Assembly (NCBI GenBank): GCA_964436825.1
Contig: CAYTEO010000046.1
Location: 1-19,595 of the forward strand
Origin: CAYTEO01 sp964436825
Lineage (GTDB): Bacteria > Krumholzibacteriota > Krumholzibacteriia > LZORAL124-64-63
Direction of reading: 5' to 3'
Length of the DNA: 19,595 nt
Shown in pieces: positions 8,260 to 14,763 of the stretch. The notes beneath the pieces are model-generated. The model saw nothing but the letters and a program-made list of their open reading frames with translations, was not told the origin of the DNA and did not search any database. Position numbers and translations under genes: made by a program. Each line of letters opens with the position of its first letter. Position 1 is the stretch's first letter.

Positions 8260-9138
8260 TCAGCGGCCGGCAGGGGCGGCGGCCCCGGGGGCGGCGGTCC
8301 AGTCGGTCAGGGCCTCCCGGGCCGCGGCGGCCCCTAGGTCGATGATCCGCGGCAGCAGCCGGAAGTCCTCGATGTTGATCTCCGGCATCAGCGGCTTGAT
8401 CAGCAGGTCCGGCGGGAAGTCCTGGAGCTGGCGCCGGCAGACCTCGGTCTGGAGGATGTCGACGGCCTTGAGCAGGATGTCGGCGGCCAGGTTGCGCCGC
8501 TGGAAGGTGAGCATCTCCCAGAACCGCCGCCAGGCCAGGGACTTCTCCCCTTCCCGGTTGACGACCGGCCGGTCCAGGGGCGGCTGGAAGTCGCAGGCGA
8601 TGACCCGGTCGACCGGGTAGCGGCGAATGATCTCCACCGGCACGGTCGTCTTCAGGCCGCCGTCGACGAGGTGGCGCCCGTTGCGATGGACCGGCACGAA
8701 GGCGCCGGGAAAGGCGCAGGAGGCCCGGATGGCCGACGGCAGGTCGCCCTCGTCCAGGTAGACCAGCTCGCCGCTGTCGATGTCGGTGGCCGTGCAGACG
8801 AACGGCACCGCCAGGTCGGCGAACGTCGGCGGCAGGTGCCGGGCCAGCCACTGCTGGAACTTCTCCCCCTTCATCAGGCCGCCGGCGCCGGCGAAGTCGA
8901 ACACGGCGGTCCAGCGCGTCCCCAGGGCCAGCTCGCGGATCTGCCGGGGCGACCAGCCGGCCGCCAGGAAGACCCCCACCAGCGCCCCCATCGAGGTGCC
9001 CGCGATGGCCGCGGGCCGGATCCCGGCCTCGACCAGGACCTCCATGATCCCGATGGCCGCCGCGCCGCGCGCGCCGCCACCGCCCAGGACCAGACCGTAC
9101 CGGGTGCCCGACTGCGCGATCCGCTGCGGTTCAGTCAT
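8260..9138 (-). CDS. Patatin-like phospholipase
   Basis: A 292-residue serine hydrolase of the patatin/RssA type. It carries the glycine-rich oxyanion loop GGGGARG (residues 19-25), the nucleophile elbow GTSMG with Ser49, and the catalytic DGG with Asp159, so the Ser-Asp dyad is complete. No signal peptide or membrane segment is seen, so it should act in the cytoplasm on phospholipids or acyl esters. The ATG at 9138 is preceded by GAGGA at the right distance and overlaps the biotin carrier stop codon by eight bases. Its place in an operon with acyl-CoA carboxylase genes suggests a supply of acyl chains or membrane turnover, but this is inference. Confidence 0.9.
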   Translation of the reverse strand: MTEPQRIAQSGTRYGLVLGGGGARGAAAIGIMEVLVEAGIRPAAIAGTSMGALVGVFLAAGWSPRQIRELALGTRWTAVFDFAGAGGLMKGEKFQQWLARHLPPTFADLAVPFVCTATDIDSGELVYLDEGDLPSAIRASCAFPGAFVPVHRNGRHLVDGGLKTTVPVEIIRRYPVDRVIACDFQPPLDRPVVNREGEKSLAWRRFWEMLTFQRRNLAADILLKAVDILQTEVCRRQLQDFPPDLLIKPLMPEINIEDFRLLPRIIDLGAAAAREALTDWTAAPGAAAPAGR

Positions 9139-9643
9139 CGTCTTCCTCTTCCGTGTCGGGATCGATCTCCACGAGCAGCTCGTCCTGGGCCACGGTCTGG
9201 CCGGCGGTCACGTGGACCGCGGCGACGATCCCGGCGACGCCGGCGGCGATCTCGGTCTCCATCTTCATCGCCTCCAGGACCAGGACCGCCTCGCCGGCCG
9301 CGACCCGCCGGCCCGGCTCGACCAGGACCTTGACCACCTTGCCGGGCATCTCGGCGGTGATCCGCGGGCCGCCCACCGGACCGCCCTGATCCGTGTCGGC
9401 GTCGTCGTCGGCCTCCTGCACCTCCCAGGTTCGCCCGTCGCAGAAGACCAGCACCCGCCCGCCGTCGCGGACGGCGTACGCGGTGCGACGACGGCCGTCG
9501 ACCAGCAGCTCCAGGCGTCCGTCGCGCGACTCCAGGACTTCGACCGGGACCCGGCGGTCCTCCAGCTGCAACAGGTGCCCGTCGCCGTCGCGGGTCAGCT
9601 CGACGGCCAGAGTCCGTCCGCGGCAGATCAGCTCGTGTCGCAT
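9131..9643 (-). CDS. Biotin carboxyl carrier (BT-BCCP) part of acyl-CoA carboxylase alpha
   Basis: A 170-residue protein that carries biotin between a biotin carboxylase and a carboxyltransferase. The C-terminal half is a biotinyl domain with the motif EAMKMET, Lys127 being the predicted biotinylation site. The N-terminal 80 residues are strand-rich and resemble the BT linker domain that joins carboxylase and carrier domains in methylcrotonyl- and propionyl-CoA carboxylase alpha chains. A very acidic stretch (ADDDADTD) links the halves, and the protein ends in EEEDDD. The ATG has AAAGGA eight bases ahead and shares one base with the stop codon of the biotin carboxylase gene (TGATG), so the two are coupled. 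With the 510-residue neighbour it adds up to about the length of a normal one-piece alpha subunit. Confidence 0.85.
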   Translation of the reverse strand: MRHELICRGRTLAVELTRDGDGHLLQLEDRRVPVEVLESRDGRLELLVDGRRRTAYAVRDGGRVLVFCDGRTWEVQEADDDADTDQGGPVGGPRITAEMPGKVVKVLVEPGRRVAAGEAVLVLEAMKMETEIAAGVAGIVAAVHVTAGQTVAQDELLVEIDPDTEEEDDD

Positions 9644-11175
9644 CAGGCCAGTCCTTTCAGGCGAAACGGTCCGAGGGTCAGCCAGGGATCGGGCAGCGCG
9701 TCGGCCCCCGCGCCGCCCGGCGCCGCGCCGGCACCGTTGCGGCAGAGGGAGGGACAGAGCAGGGCTGCCGCCAGCGCCTCGGGCGGCACGTCGTCCGCCG
9801 GTGCCCAGTCGGGCAGGTGCTCGGCCAGGAAGCCGGTGCTCGTCTCCCCCGCGGCGAAGGCCGGGTGGGCGAGGACGGCCTGCAACAGTTCCCCGTTGGT
9901 GGTCACCCCCAGGACCGGGTAGTCGCGCAGGGCGGCCAGCATGCGGGCGATGGCGGCCGGCCGGTCCTCGGCGTGGACGCACAGCTTGGCCAGCATCGGA
10001 TCGTAGTGGAGGGTCACCTCGTCCCCCTCGCGCACGCCGCTGTCGACGCGCACGCCGGGACCGGCCGGTTCCCGGTACAGCAGCAGGGGCCCGATGGACG
10101 GCAGGTAGCCCCGGGCCGGGTCCTCGGCGTAGAGGCGGCACTCGATGGCGTGGCCGCGGGCGACGATGTCCTGCTGCGACCACGGCAGCTCGCCGCCGGC
10201 CGCGACGACGATCTGGGCGCGGACCAGGTCCAGGCCGGTCACCAGCTCGGTCACCGGGTGCTCCACCTGCAGACGGGTGTTCATCTCCAGGAAGTAGAAG
10301 GAACCGTCCTCGTCCAGCAGGAACTCCACCGTGCCGGCGCCGACGTAGTCCACGGCGCGGGCGGCGGCGACGGCGGCCGCGCCCATCCGCTCGCGCAGCT
10401 CCGGGGTGACGGCCGGCGACGGCGTCTCCTCGACGATCTTCTGGTGGCGCCGCTGGATGGAGCACTCCCGCTCCCCCAGGTGGACGTGGTGGCCTTGGGC
10501 GTCGCCGAAGACCTGGAACTCGATGTGCCGCGGCCGGCGCAGGTACCGCTCCAGGTAGACCCGGCCGTTGCCGAACGCCTTGGTCGCCTCGCGCGCGGCC
10601 GCCTCGGCGGCGGAGACGACCTCGTCCAGGTCCTCGACCAGGCGCATCCCCTTGCCGCCGCCGCCGAAGGCAGCCTTGACCAGCAGCGGCGCCCCGACCC
10701 GCGCGGCCGCCTCGCGGACCGCCGCGGCGTCGAGGTTCCCGTCCGCGTCCGGCTCGGGCAGCAGCTCGCCGGGGACGACCGGCACGCCGGCCTCCTCCAT
10801 GATGCGCCGGGCGGCGGTCTTCTCCCCCATGCGGTCGATGACCCCGGGAGAGGGACCGATGAAGACCAGCCCCGCCTCGCCGCACAGGCGGGCGAACTCC
10901 GCGTTCTCGGCCAGGAAGCCGTAGCCGGGGTGGACGGCCTGGGCCCCGGTGGCCCGGGCCGCCTCGACGATCCGCTCGGCCCGCAGGTACGACTCCAGCG
11001 GCGGCGGCGGTCCGATCTCGACGACCTCGTCGGCCAGGGCGGCGTGCCTGGCGCGGCGGTCGGCCTCGCTGACGACGGCCACCGTGGCGATCCCCATCTC
11101 CCGGCAGGTCCGCATGACCCGGCAGGCGATCTCGCCGCGGTTGGCCACCAGGATCTTCTGGAAGGTCTGGCTCAT
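9643..11175 (-). CDS. Biotin carboxylase subunit of an acyl-CoA (probably methylcrotonyl-CoA) carboxylase
   Basis: Uses ATP and bicarbonate to carboxylate biotin on the carrier encoded next door. The 510-residue protein opens with KILVANRGEIACRV, has the ATP-grasp glycine loop AAFGGGGKGM (168-177) and the catalytic segment EMNTRLQVEHP (297-307). About 50 Ala/Pro/Gly-rich residues follow the carboxylase domain and end in the PWLTLGPFRLKG typical of the junction to the BT domain in methylcrotonyl-CoA carboxylase alpha. There the gene stops, and the BT-biotinyl part is a separate frame. The ATG at 11175 overlaps the stop codon of the upstream hydratase gene by four bases. The LiuC-like hydratase next to it favours a methylcrotonyl-CoA role. 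The carboxyltransferase beta subunit is not in the window. Confidence 0.88.
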   Translation of the reverse strand: MSQTFQKILVANRGEIACRVMRTCREMGIATVAVVSEADRRARHAALADEVVEIGPPPPLESYLRAERIVEAARATGAQAVHPGYGFLAENAEFARLCGEAGLVFIGPSPGVIDRMGEKTAARRIMEEAGVPVVPGELLPEPDADGNLDAAAVREAAARVGAPLLVKAAFGGGGKGMRLVEDLDEVVSAAEAAAREATKAFGNGRVYLERYLRRPRHIEFQVFGDAQGHHVHLGERECSIQRRHQKIVEETPSPAVTPELRERMGAAAVAAARAVDYVGAGTVEFLLDEDGSFYFLEMNTRLQVEHPVTELVTGLDLVRAQIVVAAGGELPWSQQDIVARGHAIECRLYAEDPARGYLPSIGPLLLYREPAGPGVRVDSGVREGDEVTLHYDPMLAKLCVHAEDRPAAIARMLAALRDYPVLGVTTNGELLQAVLAHPAFAAGETSTGFLAEHLPDWAPADDVPPEALAAALLCPSLCRNGAGAAPGGAGADALPDPWLTLGPFRLKGLA

Positions 11176-12002
11176 AGCTCCCACTCGTCTGCGTCGACGG
11201 CCCAGGGGGCCGGCTGGCGGGCGAAGAAGGCGCGCAGGGCCGCCTGGGCCTCGTCGGTGGTGCGGGCCTCGGCGATCATCCGCGCGGTGAACTCCAGGCT
11301 CTCGGCGAACGGCAGGTCGGCCGCCCCCTCGACCAGCTCCTTGACCCGCGCCAGGGCGTGCGGCCCGCCCTTGAGCAGCGAGCGGACGACCCGTTCGACG
11401 GCGGCGTCCAGCCCCGCGGCGGGGGTGATCCGGTCCAGGATGCCGATCCGGTACGCCTCGGCGGCGTCGATCCGGTCGCCCAGCAGGCTGAGCATCCGGG
11501 CGCGGGCCGGTCCCACCCGGGCGATGACCAGCGGCGAGATGACCCCGGCCACCAGCCCCAGCCGCGCCTCGGTCAAGGCGAGCTGGATGTGCTCGGCGCC
11601 CACGGTGATGTCGCAGGCGCAGATCAGTCCCACCCCGCCCCCGAAGGCGGATCCCTGGACCCGGGCCACCACCGGCACCGGGCAGAGCCGCACGGCGCGG
11701 AACATCTCCCCCAGCTCGCGGGCGCGGTCCAGGTTCTCGTCGAAACCGGCCGCACCCAGGCGACGCATGTCGTTCAGGTCGCCCCCGGCGCAGAAGGTCT
11801 TGCCCGTCGCGCGCAGGACCACCGCCCGGGGCCGCTCCGCCGGCGGCGTCTCCCCCAGGCCGGTGAACAGGTCCCGCAGGGCGAGGACCATCTCGTGGTC
11901 CAGGGCGTTGTGGGCCCCGGGCCGGTCGAGGGTGACCAGCAGGACGGGGCCGCGGCGTTCGGTCGTGATCTTGCGGGGCGGGGTGTCGGGTCTGTCGGAC
12001 AA
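11172..12002 (-). CDS. liuC: Enoyl-CoA hydratase, LiuC-like (probable 3-methylglutaconyl-CoA hydratase)
   Basis: A 276-residue crotonase-fold protein. It has the oxyanion-hole segment CAGGDL (71-76), the second loop GGGVGL (121-126) and a general-acid/base glutamate in LTEARLGL (Glu145). The first catalytic glutamate of classical hydratases is replaced in GGGVGL, as I recall it also is in LiuC of Pseudomonas, and the following AGVISPLVIARVG agrees with that subfamily. It would hydrate 3-methylglutaconyl-CoA to HMG-CoA in leucine and isovalerate breakdown. The chosen start is TTG at 12002, with AAGGA six bases ahead; the frame stays open further upstream, with an ATG around 12120 that has no ribosome site and would add low-complexity residues. 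It heads the six-gene operon. Confidence 0.8.
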   Translation of the reverse strand: MSDRPDTPPRKITTERRGPVLLVTLDRPGAHNALDHEMVLALRDLFTGLGETPPAERPRAVVLRATGKTFCAGGDLNDMRRLGAAGFDENLDRARELGEMFRAVRLCPVPVVARVQGSAFGGGVGLICACDITVGAEHIQLALTEARLGLVAGVISPLVIARVGPARARMLSLLGDRIDAAEAYRIGILDRITPAAGLDAAVERVVRSLLKGGPHALARVKELVEGAADLPFAESLEFTARMIAEARTTDEAQAALRAFFARQPAPWAVDADEWEL

Positions 12003-12290
12003 GGGTCTTCCTTCGCTGCTGGGGGCACCATGGGTGGACGGCGGGTCGGTCGGTGGCCGATCGCACCCGCGAGACGCGGCCCGGACGGTCGGGTCCGGGC
12101 CGGTTCCGCTCTCGTGAACCATATCATAAACGGAGCAACTGGAGGATTCCAGCCCGCAGACGCAGCGACCCCCGGCAGCCGGCCGGGACCGGGACGAGGG
12201 GCACATTGCCGTTGCCAATATCACGCCGGAATGATAGAAGTTCCGCAGCCCGAGACCCCTACCGTTCAACGAGGAAAGGTGTACCGGAAC
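12003..12290. promoter_or_regulatory. Divergent intergenic control region
   Basis: This 288-base stretch separates the minus-strand hydratase operon from the plus-strand cytochrome operon and must hold both promoters. It is the most AT-rich part of the window. On the minus strand TATGAT (near 12121-12130) is a -10-like hexamer without a good -35. On the plus strand TTGCCG (12206-12211) and ATGATA (12231-12236) are spaced 19 bases apart, a poor match. CTGGAGGATTCCAG (12139-12152) is a 5-bp inverted repeat that could be an operator. GAGGAAAGG lies ahead of the cytochrome start. Confidence 0.4.
12007..12014 (-). promoter_or_regulatory. Ribosome binding site supporting a TTG start for the hydratase
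   Basis: GAAGGAAG on the minus strand lies just before the TTG at 12002, with AAGGA six bases from it. The domain begins about 16 codons later, the normal N-terminal length for this family. Confidence 0.6.
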
Positions 12291-12956
12291 ATGTCGATCC
12301 TGAGAACGCACTGGATCGGAGCGCTGGTCGTGGTCCTGTTGCTGGCGGGCGCCCCCGTCCGGGCCGGGATCCAGGACTCGGTCCACGACTTCCGCTCCGA
12401 GCTGAACATCGACGACATCTGCATCGTCTGTCACACGCCCCACAACGCCGTCGATCCGACCACCCACGGCCTGGACTACGCCCCGCTCTGGAACCACCAG
12501 ACCGGCAGCACGGTCTACACCCTCTACCACAGTTCGACGCTGGACCACACGCCGGGGCAGCCCGACGGTCCCTCGAAGCTCTGCCTGAGCTGCCACGACG
12601 GCTCCATCGCCGTGGACAACTACGGCGGCACGACGAGCGGATCGATCTTCGTGGACGACGCCCGCTTCGACGGCCCTCCCGGCCAGGCCTCCGGGGCGGC
12701 GCTGGACTTCGGCACCAGCCTGGACAACGACCACCCGATCTCGTTCCTCTACGACCCGGTGGCCGCGTCCGACCCCGAGATCCTGCCCTCGTCGACGGTC
12801 ACCCCCATCGGCGGCACGATCGCCGACCGCCTGCTGGTGGACGGCAAGGTGCAGTGCACGTCGTGCCACGACGTCCACGATGTCGACGGGAACCCGCATC
12901 TGCTGGTGATCACCAACGCGGGCAGCGCCCTATGCCTGACCTGCCACGCCAAGTGA
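12291..12956 (+). CDS. Secreted tetrahaem c-type cytochrome, OmcE-like
   Basis: A 221-residue exported cytochrome with a signal peptide ending APVRA (about residue 25) and four CXXCH haem sites: CIVCH (44-48), CLSCH (98-102), CTSCH (189-193) and CLTCH (215-219). Nine further histidines in the mature part, among them VHDF, TPHN, WNH, NDHP and DVHD, could give bis-His ligation. The size, four-haem layout and the segments APLWNH, PGQPDG and NDHPISF fit the family of small extracellular tetrahaem cytochromes that, to my recollection, includes Geobacter OmcE, which polymerises into nanowires. There is no lipobox, so the mature protein should be soluble or polymerising. ATG is preferred; an in-frame GTG four codons earlier is an alternative, closer to GAGGAAAGG. 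It is the first gene of the electron-transfer operon, and its stop overlaps the next start. Confidence 0.88.
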   Translation: MSILRTHWIGALVVVLLLAGAPVRAGIQDSVHDFRSELNIDDICIVCHTPHNAVDPTTHGLDYAPLWNHQTGSTVYTLYHSSTLDHTPGQPDGPSKLCLSCHDGSIAVDNYGGTTSGSIFVDDARFDGPPGQASGAALDFGTSLDNDHPISFLYDPVAASDPEILPSSTVTPIGGTIADRLLVDGKVQCTSCHDVHDVDGNPHLLVITNAGSALCLTCHAK

Positions 12957-14050
12957 GCCGCCGCTGCGCCGGCCGGCTGCGTCGCCTGGCCTGGCTCGCG
13001 CTCGGCGTCTCGGCGCTGGCGGGCTGCTCGTCGCCGGCACCCCGCCACCGCGCCCCGGCGGCGCCGGTCTTCTTCCCGGCGGCGGCCGACACGCCGCGGG
13101 TCCAGTACCTGACCTCGTTCGCCTCGGCCGAGGACGTGCTGCCGGGACGCGGGCCCCTGGGACGCCTCGTCTTCGGCGAGCGGCAGGTCTCGGAACTGGA
13201 GAGCGTCGTCAAGCCCTACGGCGTCCTGCTGGACCGTGGCCGCCTCTACGTCTGCGACACCAAGCGCAACCTGGTGGCCATCTTCGACCTGCGCCACCGC
13301 CGTTTCGGCTGGCTCGGCGGGCCCGACAACGGGGCGCTGCGCAAGCCGCTGAACATCTGCGCCGACGCGCGGGGACGCCGCTACGTGGCCGACGCCGCCC
13401 GCGCCGAGGTCGTCGTCTACGACGCCGACGACGTCTTCGTCGGCCGGATCGGCACGGGCGAGCTGGAGCGACCCGTCGACGTGGCGGCCGGCGACGGCGT
13501 CCTCTACGTCTGCGACGCGAAGGCCTGCCGGATCATCGCCTTCGACCCGGAGGACGGTCGCCTGCTGCGCCGCCTGGGGGGCAAGGGGACGGAACCGGGA
13601 CGCTTCGCCCGCCCCACGAACCTGGCCCTCGACGCCGACGGCAACCTCCTGGTCAGCGACACCCTCAACGGGCGCATCCAGAAGCTGGCGCCGGACGGGA
13701 CCCCGCTGCTCGTGTTCGGGGAACCGGGGGACACCCCGGGGCGCTTCGCGCGGCCCAAGGGGGTGGCCGTCGGTCCGGACGGGCTGATCCACGTCGTCGA
13801 CGCCGCCTTCGAGAACGTCCAGGTCTTCTCCCCCGGCGGGCGGATCCTCATGCACTTCGGCGGCCCCGGCAACGGGCCGGGCCAGCTGACCCTGCCGGCG
13901 CAGGTCGCCATCGACACCGAGCACCTGGACCTGTTCCGCGACCTGGTGGCGCCGGGCTTCGCGCCGGAATACCTGTTGCTGGTCACCAGCCAGTACGGAC
14001 CGCGCAAGGTCAGCGTCTACTGCCTGGGACGGCCGCGGGAGGGTCGCTAG
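12953..14050 (+). CDS. NHL-repeat beta-propeller lipoprotein
   Basis: A 365-residue protein with a lipoprotein signal: basic N-terminus, hydrophobic core and ALAGC with Cys25 as the lipidated residue. After the opening VQYLTSFASAEDVL it consists of about six NHL blades, for example RPVDVAAGDGVLYVCD, RPTNLALDADGNLLVSD and RPKGVAVGPDGLIHVVD, which should close a beta-propeller. Such propellers usually bind partners rather than catalyse. The GTG at 12953 overlaps the TGA of the cytochrome gene (GTGA) and gives a normal-length signal; an ATG at 12932 would add seven codons. A second NHL protein follows two genes later, so the two propellers flank the lipoprotein cytochrome and barrel. Location is periplasmic face of the inner membrane or either face of the outer membrane, not decidable here. 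Confidence 0.88.
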   Translation: MSRRCAGRLRRLAWLALGVSALAGCSSPAPRHRAPAAPVFFPAAADTPRVQYLTSFASAEDVLPGRGPLGRLVFGERQVSELESVVKPYGVLLDRGRLYVCDTKRNLVAIFDLRHRRFGWLGGPDNGALRKPLNICADARGRRYVADAARAEVVVYDADDVFVGRIGTGELERPVDVAAGDGVLYVCDAKACRIIAFDPEDGRLLRRLGGKGTEPGRFARPTNLALDADGNLLVSDTLNGRIQKLAPDGTPLLVFGEPGDTPGRFARPKGVAVGPDGLIHVVDAAFENVQVFSPGGRILMHFGGPGNGPGQLTLPAQVAIDTEHLDLFRDLVAPGFAPEYLLLVTSQYGPRKVSVYCLGRPREGR

Positions 14051-14052
14051 GC

Positions 14053-14763
14053 GTGGGCGACCGGCGGCGCAGTCTCCTCTTCCCGACCGGATTGCTGCTC
14101 GGGCTGCTGCTCGCCGCGAGCGGGTGCTCCCGCGCCACGCGGGACCGCTGGCTGGCCGTCCTGTTCGACGATCCTCCCCGGGCGACCGCGGCCGCCGCCC
14201 CCGGCAGCGTGGCGGCGGCACCGTCCCCGGAGCCGGGGTCCAGCGAACCCGCCGGCGCGATCCGGCCCTCGTCCACGGCCGCCCTGGTCTCCGTCCATCC
14301 CCCGTACGGGACGCGGGAGTGCGGCGTCTGCCACGCCCTGTCCGACAGCCGCTCGTTCACCGGCACGGTCCCGGGCACGGGCATGCGGGCGGCCGACGAC
14401 AGCCAGCGCGTCCGGCGGCAGGCGACCCGCCTGGTCCTGCCGCCCAGGGAGCTCTGCTTCACCTGCCACGTCCAGATGACCGAGGCGGCGCTCGCGGCGG
14501 AGGGGCGCGCGGTCCACGCCCCGGTCCTGCACGGCGACTGCGTGGTCTGCCACGATCCGCACCGCAGCCGCCGGTCCCACCTGCTGCGGGCGGCACCCGT
14601 GTCCGCCCTCTGCTTCAAGTGCCACAATCGCGGGGCCGTCGCCACCTCGGCGGCCCACGCCGCCCTCGGCTCGCGCGGCGACTGCACCGCCTGCCACGAT
14701 CCCCACGACGGGACGACCTCCCTGTTCCTGCGCGAGGACGGGCCGGCAGGAGGCGGCACATGA
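14053..14763 (+). CDS. Pentahaem c-type cytochrome lipoprotein
   Basis: A 236-residue lipoprotein with signal LLLGLLLAASGCS (lipidated Cys25). A Pro/Ala/Ser-rich tether of about 45 residues follows, then five CXXCH sites: CGVCH (90), CFTCH (135), CVVCH (163), CFKCH (187) and CTACH (211). Two of them are of the CHDPH type of doubled-CXXCH domains. A segment RDRWLAVLFDDPP just after the lipid anchor resembles the LxFxFDGxP motif I recall from cytochromes of porin-cytochrome clusters. The GTG start is two bases after the NHL stop codon and is preceded by GGGAGGG. The next gene, a large barrel, overlaps its stop as ATGA. It probably plugs or feeds that barrel, moving electrons across the outer membrane; this is inferred from context. 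Confidence 0.88.
   Translation: MGDRRRSLLFPTGLLLGLLLAASGCSRATRDRWLAVLFDDPPRATAAAAPGSVAAAPSPEPGSSEPAGAIRPSSTAALVSVHPPYGTRECGVCHALSDSRSFTGTVPGTGMRAADDSQRVRRQATRLVLPPRELCFTCHVQMTEAALAAEGRAVHAPVLHGDCVVCHDPHRSRRSHLLRAAPVSALCFKCHNRGAVATSAAHAALGSRGDCTACHDPHDGTTSLFLREDGPAGGGT

Noticed and set aside
12199..12216. GGCAC...TTGCC resembling a sigma-54 promoter ahead of the cytochrome operon
   Set aside because: The GG and GC elements are 14 bases apart instead of the required 12, so the site would not be read by sigma-54.
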